NCBI GenBank assembly: GCA_900095095.1
Contig: FMBT01000331.1
Coordinates: forward strand, 124,001-188,000
Source: Fragilariopsis cylindrus CCMP1102
Lineage: Eukaryota; Bacillariophyta; Bacillariophyceae; Bacillariales; Bacillariaceae
Length of the DNA: 64,000 nt
Direction of reading: 5' to 3'
Below are positions 20,449 through 31,621 of the stretch, piece by piece. The translations under genes and the position numbers were made by a program. Every line of letters starts with the position of its first letter. The stretch's first letter is position 1. The notes below the pieces were generated by a model. The model searched no databases. It had not been told where the DNA came from and was given only the letters and a program-made list of their open reading frames with translations.

Positions 20449-21239
20449 AATACAGTAAATAATTGAATAACTGAATAATCGAATAATACACGTAATAGTA
20501 ATAGTAATAGGCTTCAGTAATAATAATAAATAAATAATACACGTAACGTAACGTAACGGAACGTAATAATTGTACAATTGATTATATCTATAAATTAGTT
20601 TTCTTTCTCTATTGAATTTAGAAAATAAACATAAAGCTGATCTGTCGACGGCTTGGCTTATAAAATCAGTTTTATTAACTACAGTATTTCAATACAGTAT
20701 CGCACAAAACCGTTACTATTGCTACCGTTGAAAATCGCAAACTAAATTTGAATGATGTTCGTTCGCGTTAGTTTGCTTCATTCATGTACGTGTTCCCTCC
20801 CCCTTCAAATATAACAGTTCTAAAATATTAGTTTGCAGAAAGGAGGTTCGTACCTCGGTCGGCCGTTCCATCAGATGTCACAAATTCTTTGTTTGATTCC
20901 GTGTATGGTATGCTTGTCACCATTTGTAAAATATATGGCTGAAGAACTCTGCTTGACTTAGTGCTCATCTTGCCTTTTGAACAAAACTAGATAATATGGT
21001 ACCTTCTATTTCTTTTAGTTAGTTTTTGAGTTACAGCAGAGATATATATCAAAGTGTGAACACGATCCCTACCGTTGTCTGTAATAATATATGTCCATTC
21101 AGAAGATCCTTTGTTTGGTGCTGGTATTGATTTACCATCGGAAGCACACGCACACGCACACACACACACAAATACACACACTGTTTTATAGAACAACATA
21201 TATAGTATGCTACTGGTACTCTATTTATTTGTTATAATA

Positions 21240-22340
21240 TTACTTCTGTTGTTGCATTATTATTTGATGATAATTTTCTTCCGATAGCTCACTATTCGCA
21301 TCATCATCATCATCATTATTATTATTATCATTATCCATATTCTCATTACTATTTTTAATCTCGATGTCCTCTATAGGTAATGTGTGCTGTTTAGTACTGT
21401 TTACTTTCCAAGCGTTGTTATTAGCATGTTGATCTTTTCTTTTATTTCTAAGCCTTACAGTTCCTACACCAATTACAGCACCTATAACAACAGCAACAAC
21501 GGCAACGATTGCTACTAAGGCACCCGTCTGAAGACCACCGTCACCACCATTCTTGTTCGACGACGATACAAGAATAGGATTACCATCTTCATCGAAAACT
21601 GCAAAACCTGATGTAGGAACTGCCAACATGGGTGATTCTGTAGGAGGAGGAGGTGGTGGTGATTCTGTAGGTGGTGTAGGTAAACTTGCTAAAAAACAAG
21701 TCACACCCAACTTTTCTTTGACTTCTTGATGTGTCCAAACAGGTTCCTCGGGTAGATTTAAATTTGTTTGAGTGGTGGTACAACTTGCTGCATCCACAGC
21801 ACAATAGGCATGTCCCGCAAAGCAAGCACCGATTTGTACCTTATCGGCCGTACAACTTTGATCATTGGGAATATAGATTTCATCTTTCATACAATCCTCG
21901 GAAGACCAAACACACCGGTCATCACATCTTCCATATGTCACGTAGGATGTCGATGATGATGATAAATCTTGTGTTATGGTACAGGTTGGATCGTACTCAA
22001 TAGATAGCGAACTTTGATCATCCTCCTCTTCATTAGTAGTACCATTCAAATTTCCATTTCGAGCACAATCATCACCATCAACACAATCAATGCTATCACA
22101 TCGTGATTGTAAATTAGAACATTTGCCACCATTCCCATTTTTACCAACACTACTACAACGACCAATAATCACATTTTCGATGATACCACTATACGTACAA
22201 TATCGCAATGGGTTCCCAGGAGTTCGTAAATAATGAGCCGGCCAAAATGTGTCAGCGTCACAATATGTTTCGGGTTTCGTGACACAAATGCCTGTTCCAT
22301 TGACCTGACAACCACCGGCAAATCCTTGTCGCAATTCCAT
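21240..22340 (-). CDS. Cys-rich single-pass (type I) membrane protein
   Basis: The coding part from the ATG at 22338-22340 gives 366 aa. The ectodomain has more than 20 cysteines in patterns such as CQVNGTGICV, GRCSSVG, CDSIDCVDGDDC, YGRCDDRCVW and CFAGHAYCAVDAASC, with N-glycosylation sites. A Pro/Thr stalk (TPPTESPPPPPPTESP) precedes a transmembrane segment (ALVAIVAVVAVVIGAVIGVG), a basic stop-transfer and an Asn/Asp-rich cytosolic tail. This is the layout of a cell-surface receptor or adhesion protein. No signal peptide precedes the first cysteine. The upstream frame passes through a GTTC repeat array (22406-22462) and is not credible, so the signal peptide may lie in an unrecognised upstream exon. 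Ligand unknown. Confidence 0.65.
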   Translation of the reverse strand: MELRQGFAGGCQVNGTGICVTKPETYCDADTFWPAHYLRTPGNPLRYCTYSGIIENVIIGRCSSVGKNGNGGKCSNLQSRCDSIDCVDGDDCARNGNLNGTTNEEEDDQSSLSIEYDPTCTITQDLSSSSTSYVTYGRCDDRCVWSSEDCMKDEIYIPNDQSCTADKVQIGACFAGHAYCAVDAASCTTTQTNLNLPEEPVWTHQEVKEKLGVTCFLASLPTPPTESPPPPPPTESPMLAVPTSGFAVFDEDGNPILVSSSNKNGGDGGLQTGALVAIVAVVAVVIGAVIGVGTVRLRNKRKDQHANNNAWKVNSTKQHTLPIEDIEIKNSNENMDNDNNNNDDDDDANSELSEENYHQIIMQQQK

Positions 22341-22405
22341 AATTATGACTACTGTACTTGTATTGAATATATTGAATTGAATCGAATCGAGTTCTAATAG
22401 TAAAT

Positions 22406-22462
22406 AATTCGTTCGTTCGTTCGTTTGTTCGTTCGTTCGTTCGTTCGTTCGTTCGTTCGTTC
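22406..22462. repeat. (GTTC)n tetranucleotide array
   Basis: GTTC repeats with one GTTT interruption, the same unit and same kind of interruption as at 10450-10597. On the minus strand it reads as TNER repeats in the frame upstream of the Cys-rich membrane protein. Confidence 0.95.
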
Positions 22463-22559
22463 TTTGCTTCTTCAAATAATGTCGTCTTCTTATTGTAGTT
22501 TTATTGAAAGCTGAAAATAGAGTGAATGGGCTGGATACAATGCCATTGATGTCAAGCAA

Positions 22560-24064
22560 TACTACGGTACGGTATTGATGCGATTTCTGATTGATTTGTG
22601 ATTTTGAGTAGGACGGGCCATTGCCAGTGCAGTGCAGTTGTTTTTCAACAAAAAAAATGTAAGATCTAGTGCAACGTAGGAGGCATATTGTTCACGGTGT
22701 TCTAATTGTTGGGTTCGTGTTAGTTCGCGATGGCTGGTTCCTAATGATGGGTTCGTGACGGCTCATGCATAACACACAGTATGATTCAAGGTTAAGTGTG
22801 CCGAGATATTAGTATGCACGCGCAAACTAGTCTACTTGGTTCGCGCCCGTTTAAGTTACAACGTTACTTCGTTTCATACGTGGATAAATAAATTAATAAA
22901 ATTTAAATACATCAGCGAACACTGATTTTCTATTTCTTTCTTTTCTAATAAATATTTGTAAGAAAACTTTAGAATCAAAAACTACCACACTCGTTTGCTC
23001 AGTGATCATTCGATTCATTCACAATGAAAAACCTCACTCATCTTCTTGTCTCCTCGCTTGCCTCGTCTTAAACATTGTATTGTATTGTAGAAACTATCTT
23101 AAATTTACTGCATAGAATAAAATAACAAACAACCATCACAGCAGTGTCCTAGATTATACTATATACTACATTACCTTCAGAGGACAAATGACAGTGATGA
23201 CCGTCGTCATGCGGTGCAGCTCCTCCATTTTTCTTGTTGGAAATGAAGTACAGACAGTGACCTCGTCCCTACCCTTTTCTTGCCAGTTTGAAATTTTTTT
23301 CTCACTTTCCATTGCATTCACCATCATCACTGCGAGCTTGACCGACCGTCACCGCACCGCTTTCTTGTGGCACATAATATAAAGAGTATTTGTATGGAAT
23401 CTGTCATTCATCATCACTCACCGCATCAATGTAATGCTGTCGTCATTGCATTATTGACGATGGTGTTAGAGGAGAAAAGAAACATTAATGCCGATTTGCA
23501 TGTTAGTACGTTTGGGCGTAGCTAACGTAGATAAAAGACTCTACAGTATAGTAGACATACTAGTAGAGAGAAGAATTAGCGGACGGAAGTTCTGTATTGT
23601 ATCGTATTGTATTGTATTTTTAGAAGTTATAATGATGATAGAATACACTACTTAGGATTCTTTCTTCTTTTGTTTCTATTGACGTCGTCTTTATTCATAA
23701 TAATAATATCCGTGGATGTTTAAATTTGATCTTCATCATGGGTGAGACAAGTAAGTATACATGTAGCGCCGTGCGCCATTCATTCATGTCATTAAATAAC
23801 TGGATTCGATTCCATTCCATTCCATTCGTCCATGTTAACAATATATTACTATCTTCGTTTTTTTGCCATCGTCGTGCATGCAAAATTGAGTGCATCCTAC
23901 TTATCCCATACATCGTCGATTCGTTCGGTCAGCCATCGTTTTACATAATTTATTTAGTTTGTATTTCTCCCCCTACCTTTCATCCTCCTCGTTCATTTAA
24001 ATTCAATTTAAATTCAAATTCAAATTCCGTTTTATTAAATATTCGTTTTTCATTTCATTTACAT
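22560..24064. other. Intergenic stretch, no supported gene
   Basis: It contains repeat B copy 2 (22859-22917), a TATTGTATTG run near 23590-23618 and scattered frames of poor coding character. I see no domain, splice structure or RNA gene. Confidence 0.4.
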
Positions 24065-24202
24065 TTATTCAATTTTCTTTCTTAATTCTTTTTCTTGATT
24101 ACTAACTTGTACCTCACGTGTAACATAAATTAACCATGCAACAAAAGCTAATACATGAACCATAACAATTCCAAATAGAAACGTTTCAGTATAAGACGCC
24201 AT
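24065..24202 (-). CDS. Single-pass membrane microprotein (45 aa)
   Basis: A short frame begins at an ATG at 24200-24202 and ends with TAA at 24065-24067. It starts MASYTETFLFGIVMVHVLAF, continuing AWLIYVTREV, then a charged amphipathic helix (QEKELRKKIE). That gives a short N-terminus, one transmembrane helix of about 20 hydrophobic residues (FLFGIVMVHVLAFVAWLIYV) and a basic-charged C-terminal tail. This architecture is common for small subunits of respiratory, oligosaccharyltransferase or translocon complexes. Coding character is good (no low complexity, full initiator context) despite the tiny size. The family is not identified; conservation in other diatoms would decide. Confidence 0.55.
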   Translation of the reverse strand: MASYTETFLFGIVMVHVLAFVAWLIYVTREVQVSNQEKELRKKIE

Positions 24203-24803
24203 GATGTAATGTAATGATGATATAAATTCTAATTCAAATTCAAATTTAAAATGTAATTGAATGTAATTTAAATAAAAATTCAGAGGATTTAGAATGTTAT
24301 TATAATCTTATCGTTTTATAGACTCCTTGAATGGCACGCGAGAGGGAATGAATGATGCCGCTATTAATTGGATGATACAATAATGTTATGCTATTGTTTG
24401 TTCATGCGATCATGGTCTGTAGCATCTCGTCATTTTTGTCAGTGTTGTTTGGATTCTTTTCTAAAGTTTCGTGGCGACGTACAAACGTACAGACTCCCCC
24501 AAAGTCTATCCTTAACCTTTTCAGAGAAATAGTTCATATTATTTTAAGTCACCATCTTCGTTCGCGAGCTGAAAATAAAGATATGAATGATTCTAAAGAA
24601 AATTTGTGCTTCCCTTTTCGACTTCGAGGTTTTGTTTCTAATCGACATCCTCGTCATCTCATCTAACGCGAAGCAAAGTTATTGTATTACCGTACCGTAG
24701 TAGCTTATGACTTGATACCTTTTCTTCGTCATTGAATGTATTAAAATACATTTCATAATACAACCATCAAAGATAGCCAACTAAAAGACAACAAGAAAGG
24801 AAA

Positions 24804-26082
24804 ATGGTTGGTACTATTGGTAATCTTTTCAGATTCATTATCGTTGGATCGTGTAGTGTAGCGGTACGTTACGTTACGATCATTCGTTTTGATTGTGTGT
24901 GTTCAGTTTTTTTTCTTTTTTTTCATTGCCAAGTCGTCGTCGAGTCATTTGATCCATTCAATTTCAAATCGAGTCGATTTCGAATTCAAATTTCGATTCA
25001 ATCGCTTACAGTACCATCGATGGGCTTGTGATACAATGACAACTGTAGAACTACAAAACACTCACCATCTTACCTTCATATTGTCATATTCTATACATTT
25101 TTTTTGTATCTTTTCTCATTTTGGGTGATTGTACTTTACTGTATATATTATAGTTGGTATTTCAATTAATTAATACAGTATCATGTACATTTGTTTATAA
25201 AAGTTCTGAAGATGATAAAGATACAATTGATTTTGGATTATGGAAAATTGGACTGAATGAAGAATGTTTAGATGGTAAATATGATGCATTACATGATCAT
25301 GATACTGTATTACATAGTGCAAGAATATGTCATATCACGTCAATGATAGCAGGTGCAATTGCAATGTTACTAGTATTCACCGAATGTCTTAAATGTAAAA
25401 TTTATTGTGGTAGTAAATTACAGGGTCTCGCATTCTTTATTGCGTGGACTACTGGACTGTAAGTACTTACTTACTTTTCGTTTCCGGAACTGTTTATTAT
25501 TTCTCTGTTGAGCCGTATCACTCACTTAAAACACGCACACAATCTAAATGTTTTTTCTGTTCTTTCATTCAATTTATCAACACACTCTAAACGTACACTA
25601 CAACATTATGGTAATGTATATCCAGTGCCGTATATTCATTATTTGGTATGGAAGGATGCGGAAATTATTTCCATTCCGCTGATTTACAAAGTCAATTTGA
25701 TAATATAACATCTGTTGTTGATCTTGTCGAAAAATTGGATTCTGATCCGAAATCAGATTTTACAATGGATACTGCTATGAAAGAAAATATTGATAACTAT
25801 TCAACCAACCGGCCTAATATTACAGACTCAGTACCCGGTTTTGTGGAATTAATACCATTCGGTACCAGTTGTACCTGGGGACAAGGTGCAAGTTATAATT
25901 TAATTGCATCCCTGATCTATCTTGGATGTGGTATTTTACTTTGTATTACACCCAAAGCTAATCCAATCTATGGTTCGCACAAAGAAGAAGAAGATAAAGC
26001 AGCAGTAGGACACACTGATTTATCTCAGGAAAATAATGATCTAATACTTGAAACACAAATCGATAATGCAAAAATTGTATAG
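24804..26082 (+). CDS. Four-transmembrane (claudin/tetraspan-like) protein, three exons
   Basis: Exons 24804-24863, 25154-25458 and 25626-26082, with introns of 290 bp (GTACGT...TAG) and 167 bp (GTAAGT...CAG). The joins are MVGTIGNLFRFIIVGSCSVA | LVFQLINTVS and AWTTGL | AVYSLFGMEGCG, both smooth within hydrophobic helices. The spliced protein (273 aa) has TM1 (residues 8-35), a polar loop with EECLDG, TM2 (ITSMIAGAIAMLLVFTE), TM3 (LAFFIAWTTGLAVYSLFG), a long second loop with FGTSCTWGQGASYNL, TM4 (LIASLIYLGCGILLCI) and an acidic tail. The topology with conserved Cys in the loops resembles the claudin/Sur7/PMP22 superfamily, but sequence identity to any named member is not evident. Likely at the plasma membrane or an endomembrane. 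Confidence 0.75.
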
Positions 26083-27480
26083 AAAAATAATAACAGGAAA
26101 AAAAAAAGACCACGATGATCACCTTGTGAACTTTTTATTACTGTCCATATATTTATCTATCTAATGAATACTAACGGCAGGAATAAAATTGCGATTTCAT
26201 GTACAGTACACGAAAACTCGGATAACATTAAGATCCATAGAATAATTGGTCTTGAGACTACCACTACTACCACTAGCTAGATTCTGTTTTACTAGACTAA
26301 AATACTACACATATAGATATTGTTTATTAACCACCAGTGGATAATTTCGTGGATAGTCACACATTTAGACAAGGGATTCATTCCACATTGTCAAGTCCTA
26401 CCTAGATAGCACAGTTGTATGCCTCAGTATACACTGGAATGATCTTCTGTGCCACCATCCAGTGTAGTTCAGTGTAGTGCAGTGCCAGGGGAGGGGAGGT
26501 ACCGAAAATAGTTGAGGTTGTTGTTGTTCTTCTTGTTCGTTTGAGAGAGATAATAATAGCACAACAAACAATTCATATGCTACTCTATTGTTGTTAGGAT
26601 TTTATCCTAGTAGTAATGACATGACAGACAGTAGGTAAGATATTGAATAAAATTCCTGTAGGCTACTATGTTTTGGCTGTTTGCGTTTAAGTTCCTGAGT
26701 AGAATTACTTAGGATAGGTGATACAGGGGATGTCTTTTGAGACTCTCTAGGAGCTAAAATTAGGATTCACACATCATCATATCATGCTGCCATGTTGTCA
26801 AGTCAGAAAATTCACAAGCAAAAAATGGGCATTTGTGTGGCAACAACAGGAACAACAAGAACAAGCAACCGACCAATCAATTAACCAACAATAGACCAAA
26901 AATAAAGATGATACTGGACAGGATAGAACGCTCCCCAAAATTTACCTCTCCCTCTCTTACAAAGTTGTGCGCTACAGTATTTTGGTACAACAGTAGTAGA
27001 AACAACAAAGTGGAAATAGGCGTATGTATTGTATCACCATAAACTGCAACTGTTCTGTTCTCAGTCTTCCATATCACAACTTCAACAAATACTAGTTTTA
27101 ATCGAATAGCCAATCATGATACCTCAATATTGTTTTACTATTCCCCACAATGATTATGCTAGTGAGATCACTAGTACCACTTTGGTGCATTACACCTCTC
27201 AAACATGCATCATTCTTTTGAATTTTTGCAACAGTTGACCTATCGAAAAAGCTTGAATAAAATTCTGCGTGGAGTGTAAAATAGGATTCAATCTCGACAA
27301 ATTCGGCTTCCACAATCAAAAGGGTATGATACCTCTAATTTTTTTTGATGATAGCATCACTAGTTAGTGGTCCCACTTGATGTTGTCAGTCAGCATCTTA
27401 CACCTCAAAGCTGTAATGTAGCGGCTCGAGACCTTGTGACTGCAAGTTTTTATCTTGTAGATACTGTAAGTTAGTGTAAT
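26083..27480. other. Intergenic stretch, no supported gene
   Basis: AT-rich sequence with CAACAAGAACAAC and GTTGTTGTTC tracts but no frame of coding character and no recognisable RNA. It may contain the missing 5' exon of the MYND gene that follows. Confidence 0.4.
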
Positions 27481-27504
27481 TTTAAAAGTTTTATATTTCT
27501 CTTT

Positions 27505-28398
27505 TTGGATTTTTCAACAACAAAAGCAATATCAGTTACTGCAACGGCAAAAGCAAAAGTAGTATCAAAAGCAGTATCAACGGCATTACCAACAGGTGTT
27601 GATCATCAGGACTATCTGATTTATTTGGACGGTGAGTTTCCGGTATCGGTTGAATATGCTCAAGTAATTGCGAACATTAAGAGCATTGGAAAAAGGGAAA
27701 TATATGAGTCATACAAACGAGGCGTCATAGAACATAATTGCGTGCATAGTATACATGGTGCGGGTAAATTTATGCAAATGCATGGACCTGGTCGGTGTAT
27801 ATTTGCCATCACCTTTTTTTTAGAAGGAGCGATTCGGGGAAGTTGTCAATGTGCAATGCAATTGGCGGGAGGTAGTTCCTACAAACCGGCAAAAGCTTTG
27901 CAATTCTACTGGATAGAAATGGCCGTAAAGTATGGATATGATAAAAAGCTCCCGCATATGAAAGGATATAAAAATCTTCTCATGCGAAAATGTGCTATTT
28001 GTTCGAAAACAGATACCAGCACATTAGCGTTACAACAATGCGAGGGATGCAATTTTTATTGTTACTGCAGTGAAGAATGTCAAACCCTTCATTGGAATAA
28101 ATACAATCACAGAGGAGAATGTAAGCAATTACATACCTTGAATAAGTATCACAAGCCGTACGCGAAGGAAATACGTGATGCAGGAATTCGAGGAGATCGT
28201 GATACTGATATCCTGGCATTGGAAAAGTTGCGATATAAATTGGGTCTCGACCACGAAAAACACCCAGAAGAAATACCGGAAAATCTTTTCATTCAGCATG
28301 AGGGAATGCAAAATGACCCACGTATATTTCGTGGTGCAAGGAGTGATGGAACAGTAGTCATAGCAATGTGTGAAAAACACGTCCAACATACCCAATGA
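27505..28398 (+). CDS. MYND-type zinc-finger protein
   Basis: The open frame begins after a stop at 27472 and runs to TGA at 28398, about 297 codons. At about residues 163-206 is a full MYND finger: CAICSKTD, then CEGCNFYCYCSEECQ, HWNKYNH and GEC. The order C-x2-C ... C-x2-C-x4-C-x3-C ... H-x3-C supplies two interleaved zinc sites. The N-terminal half has a Sel1/TPR-like helical look (GACQCAMQLA-type segment, then KALQFYWIEMAVKYGYDKK). MYND domains bind proline-rich partners in chromatin or signalling proteins. No in-frame ATG exists before residue 90 (27772). The start must therefore be in an upstream exon or lost to a sequencing error; the coordinate given is only the limit of conserved coding sequence. 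Confidence 0.75.
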   Translation: MDFSTTKAISVTATAKAKVVSKAVSTALPTGVDHQDYLIYLDGEFPVSVEYAQVIANIKSIGKREIYESYKRGVIEHNCVHSIHGAGKFMQMHGPGRCIFAITFFLEGAIRGSCQCAMQLAGGSSYKPAKALQFYWIEMAVKYGYDKKLPHMKGYKNLLMRKCAICSKTDTSTLALQQCEGCNFYCYCSEECQTLHWNKYNHRGECKQLHTLNKYHKPYAKEIRDAGIRGDRDTDILALEKLRYKLGLDHEKHPEEIPENLFIQHEGMQNDPRIFRGARSDGTVVIAMCEKHVQHTQ

Positions 28399-28479
28399 TA
28401 ATGGCGCCCCTTTTACTGCTCTAAAGATAAAACCAACTATTCTATTTAGTAATATAATATTAAGAGACACAACCCTCAC

Positions 28480-29004
28480 CCATCGTCATCGTGTAGTTCA
28501 TTTATTCGTTACGTATTTCTCATGTCTTCTGCACTTCTCGTGATGTGCTTCAACAGAAAACTTCCAAACATACCAAGATAAACTGCACAAATTTACTCCA
28601 TTATCCTTGTATTTAATCATCACTTCATTTGGACTCCTTGGTTGTATTGATCTAATCAGTAGAAGCGGGGAAATCTATGTCGTCGATTGTGCTGAAAGAG
28701 AAATTACCATATCATGAGCAATTAAGACAGATAGAACAAGTTAATATTATGATTCTTCTTCTAATTTGTTAAGTTCCCTACATTATTTATTCCATATAGC
28801 TTTATTGACAGAATGCTATGCTGGTTATAGTATAGTAGTGCATAGACGTACTGACATAATACCTCTTTCTGTGCATAGTACCTCCATCACTACTAGACTA
28901 ACTGTATCACATTCAGTTGTTGATCGTTTTCTTCCTGAACAATCTTGCTGGTGATAAACTAAATTAAATTTCACTTTTCATTGTCATATTCTTTTGTTCT
29001 GCTA
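28480..29004. other. Intergenic stretch between convergent genes
   Basis: No coding frame of quality is visible. It presumably holds the 3' UTRs of the MYND gene (+) and the SET gene (-). Confidence 0.4.
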
Positions 29005-30795
29005 TTACTGCTGTTGTAATTCTTCCACCATTGGATCTAATCTTGATTTAACATTTTGAAATGTCGATTTGACAAAATCATTATGACGTAAAATTAATGG
29101 CAATCGAGGATGTTCACTCAATTCCTTATCCTCCGCTCTAGCTGATAACATATCCAGCTGTTCTAAAAATGTATCCACGTGACTCTTTAATTCCCTTGAC
29201 GTTTGTCCGACGTATTGCTGATGTATTGCATTCTTTGTTTCCGTATCACCATTCACATGAGCTTCATAAAATGCACGTTTCGTTTCTAAATCATTCATTA
29301 ATACTTTTGAATATAAAATAACATCCCATACCTCACCCGATATATCCCCCGTATCTTTATAAAACAGCATTCGTGAAAAATCCAGTCCAATTGTTTTTAA
29401 TTCTGGTGTTGGTTGGATGTTCATAATTTTACAAAATGTTGCTGGGGATGTTTCATCTAAAAATCCGTATGTCGCAAAAAATTCCGATGGATTTGTGGGA
29501 CAACCATACGAGATTCGTAATGGAGACCCAGCAGGTACGTCATGTGTAGTAAACACATTGCAATTCCCTTCCTCATCGTATGATAATTCGACATCAGTTT
29601 CTGTTCCATGATTGAACTGCAAGAACGACGATTTGCGATTACGATTGCGATTACGATTGATTAATTGATTATGTATACAAATAAAGATGAAAGGAAAAAA
29701 AAATGTTTGATAAGAATGAGTTGGCAGGTTCAAAACAAAAAGAACAAAATAAAAGCAAAAACACACACACATATAGTAACGTACCATATCCGCCATCGGT
29801 ACAATTTTTTGTTCTTCACCACCTGTTCCACCCTCACCCACACCATTAAATTTACCACCCTGTTGACTACTACTATTATTACCATTCCGATTTCCGGAAA
29901 AGCATCGTGTATGTACTACATTAAAGGCCCATTTGATCACATGATCTTTATCTGTCTTTAATTCATTACTATTAAAAATTCTTGAATCAATAAGTTGGAT
30001 CGCATCATAAAAGTTATCAAATTTTACACGTTCTCGTCGTGATAATTGAAAAACAAGTGGTGGTAAGCATTCGTAACAAGAATCAGTCATGGAAACGGAA
30101 TTATAGTATAATCGTGGTAAAGAATCTAACCATGGATAATAGGGTGACTCTACACCACGTGAATATTCCAGTAGAACTTTTAAAAATAAATAAAATTTTG
30201 GTACTGTATCACCGGCACCTAATCGTTGTAATAAATCCACAGCCTTTCGTATACTACACTCCGCATCGTCTGTATTGACATCTAATGAATCACCTAATTC
30301 TTCTAATTCGATCCGACTGGTAGTGGACGATAAGATCATATTAGCTGGTATCGACAAGACTGGTTGTCCTGCTGGTAAATCAATATCCGTCATTACCGAG
30401 ATATCATCTTGATTGTATTGATCCTCACCAGTTGGATTGGTGGGTACTAATCGAAAGCCACCTTCGCACCGTTGTACTCCACAACTGGTCGTCCAGTCAT
30501 CAAAGGGACCCACATTCCGTGGTGATCGTTCATTAATATCGACATAATATCCACCTCCACCTTCATTAGACGACGACATTTGTAATGAGTCGCTTCTGCT
30601 TCTGGTACTTCTGGCGTTACTGTTACGGTTACGGTTGTACGTCGTCGTCGTCGGAGAAAAGGCAGAAACAGAAATCGCAGCATAATTATTATTCTTATTA
30701 TTATTCATCGTCGTCGACATTGTCATTGTTGTAACCGCCACTGCCACTGTGATGAGCACCAGCACGTTGTTATTGAACAGTATCGTTGTCGCCAT
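29005..30795 (-). CDS. Plastid-targeted SET-domain protein methyltransferase (RuBisCO-LSMT-like)
   Basis: Two exons, 29785-30795 and 29005-29616, with a 168-bp phase-0 intron (29617-29784, GTACGT...GCAG). The spliced length is 540 aa. The N-terminus is a signal peptide (LVLITVAVAVTTMTM region) followed by VSAFSPT, a diatom plastid cleavage-type motif, then a basic Arg/Ser transit region. Split-SET features are DIDLPAGQPVLSIPANMILS, PKFYLFLKVLLEY ... SPYYPWLDSLPR, and across the splice PMADM|FNHG (the conserved N-H of SET), then VFTTHDVPAGSPLRISYG. These fit the SETD6/RuBisCO large-subunit methyltransferase class, which methylates lysines using S-adenosylmethionine. The C-terminal half is helical, like the substrate-binding domain. 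The exact substrate in the plastid is unknown. The intron has no stop in frame. Confidence 0.9.
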   Translation of the reverse strand: MATTILFNNNVLVLITVAVAVTTMTMSTTMNNNKNNNYAAISVSAFSPTTTTYNRNRNSNARSTRSRSDSLQMSSSNEGGGGYYVDINERSPRNVGPFDDWTTSCGVQRCEGGFRLVPTNPTGEDQYNQDDISVMTDIDLPAGQPVLSIPANMILSSTTSRIELEELGDSLDVNTDDAECSIRKAVDLLQRLGAGDTVPKFYLFLKVLLEYSRGVESPYYPWLDSLPRLYYNSVSMTDSCYECLPPLVFQLSRRERVKFDNFYDAIQLIDSRIFNSNELKTDKDHVIKWAFNVVHTRCFSGNRNGNNSSSQQGGKFNGVGEGGTGGEEQKIVPMADMVRYYMCVCFCFYFVLFVLNLPTHSYQTFFFPFIFICIHNQLINRNRNRNRKSSFLQFNHGTETDVELSYDEEGNCNVFTTHDVPAGSPLRISYGCPTNPSEFFATYGFLDETSPATFCKIMNIQPTPELKTIGLDFSRMLFYKDTGDISGEVWDVILYSKVLMNDLETKRAFYEAHVNGDTETKNAIHQQYVGQTSRELKSHVDTFLEQLDMLSARAEDKELSEHPRLPLILRHNDFVKSTFQNVKSRLDPMVEELQQQ

Positions 30796-30829
30796 AGTGT
30801 ATATTGTATTGCAACCGTAGTGGTATTGG

Positions 30830-31560
30830 TATTATTATTATTATTATTATTGCTGATTTTTGGCGTTGTTTTGTTGGTACCTCAAAACACAAATCACACT
30901 ACCGAACTGTTATCACAATCGAGGGTTGATTTTTCTATAGTACAGTATGTAAAATGCAATGCAATGATTGTACTGACGACGGCTATCGACAAGAATTCAG
31001 GCAAAGAAAGGATCGGTTGTGATGTGATGGGCGGTGCTTGACTTCATCGAGCATTAGTAGTACGGTGCTTGACAGTAACATGCCAACGAACAGTTAGTTA
31101 ATTGTTCTCATCCTGCGTCAAAAATTCTTTTTTGAAATACGTAGTTGTCGCTTGAGCGATGATGTGACGTTAGCCAGTACAGTAGGATTGTACTCGCCGT
31201 GTTATAACTTCAACATAGTACTATAAAGCACTACGTTCAGGAAATTGGACTGAATTTAGGTCTGCAAGGGGTTCCTACATTTATAGACGGAGACACGATT
31301 GAAATCCTGACACGTGGATCATAATATCTACATTTTTACTTTGCATCTTTTAATATTTTATATGATGTTGGCATGGCAAGATAATGGTAATGTAGGTACT
31401 TAGGCAACCCTAAATTTTTAGAGTGTATAGTTAGATGATGATAATCATGCTTCTTAAAGTGAAAAAAGTGGGAATTTAGTTCCATAGTACACTGTAGTCT
31501 TTCCTTTGTTGTTGTTGTTGTTGTTGTTGTTGAGGTTAGGTAGTGTATAACTTATTATTT
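30830..31560. other. Intergenic stretch, no supported gene
   Basis: TTA/ATT repeats at 30828-30850, then mixed AT-rich sequence and a (GTT)n tract at 31509-31532. No coding frame or RNA gene seen. Confidence 0.4.
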
Positions 31561-31563
31561 AAT

Positions 31564-31621
31564 AGCTGCCGCTTCACTTTCTTTCGTAGGATAGCTGCCG
31601 CTTCACTTTCTTTCGTAGGCG
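31564..31621. repeat. 29-bp perfect tandem duplication
   Basis: ATAGCTGCCGCTTCACTTTC plus TTTCGTAGG occurs twice back to back. It overlaps the 3' end of the decayed transposon-like ORF and adds its C-terminal residues. Confidence 0.85.

Noticed and set aside
21600-22003. Open frames antisense to the Cys-rich membrane protein
   Set aside because: They are shadows of the real minus-strand gene, which has the Cys pattern, stalk and TM segment.
23726-24085. 119-codon plus-strand frame
   Set aside because: Composition is Phe/His/Ser-rich from AT-rich repeats (AATTCAAATT), it overlaps the microprotein antisense, and it has no domain or splice signals.
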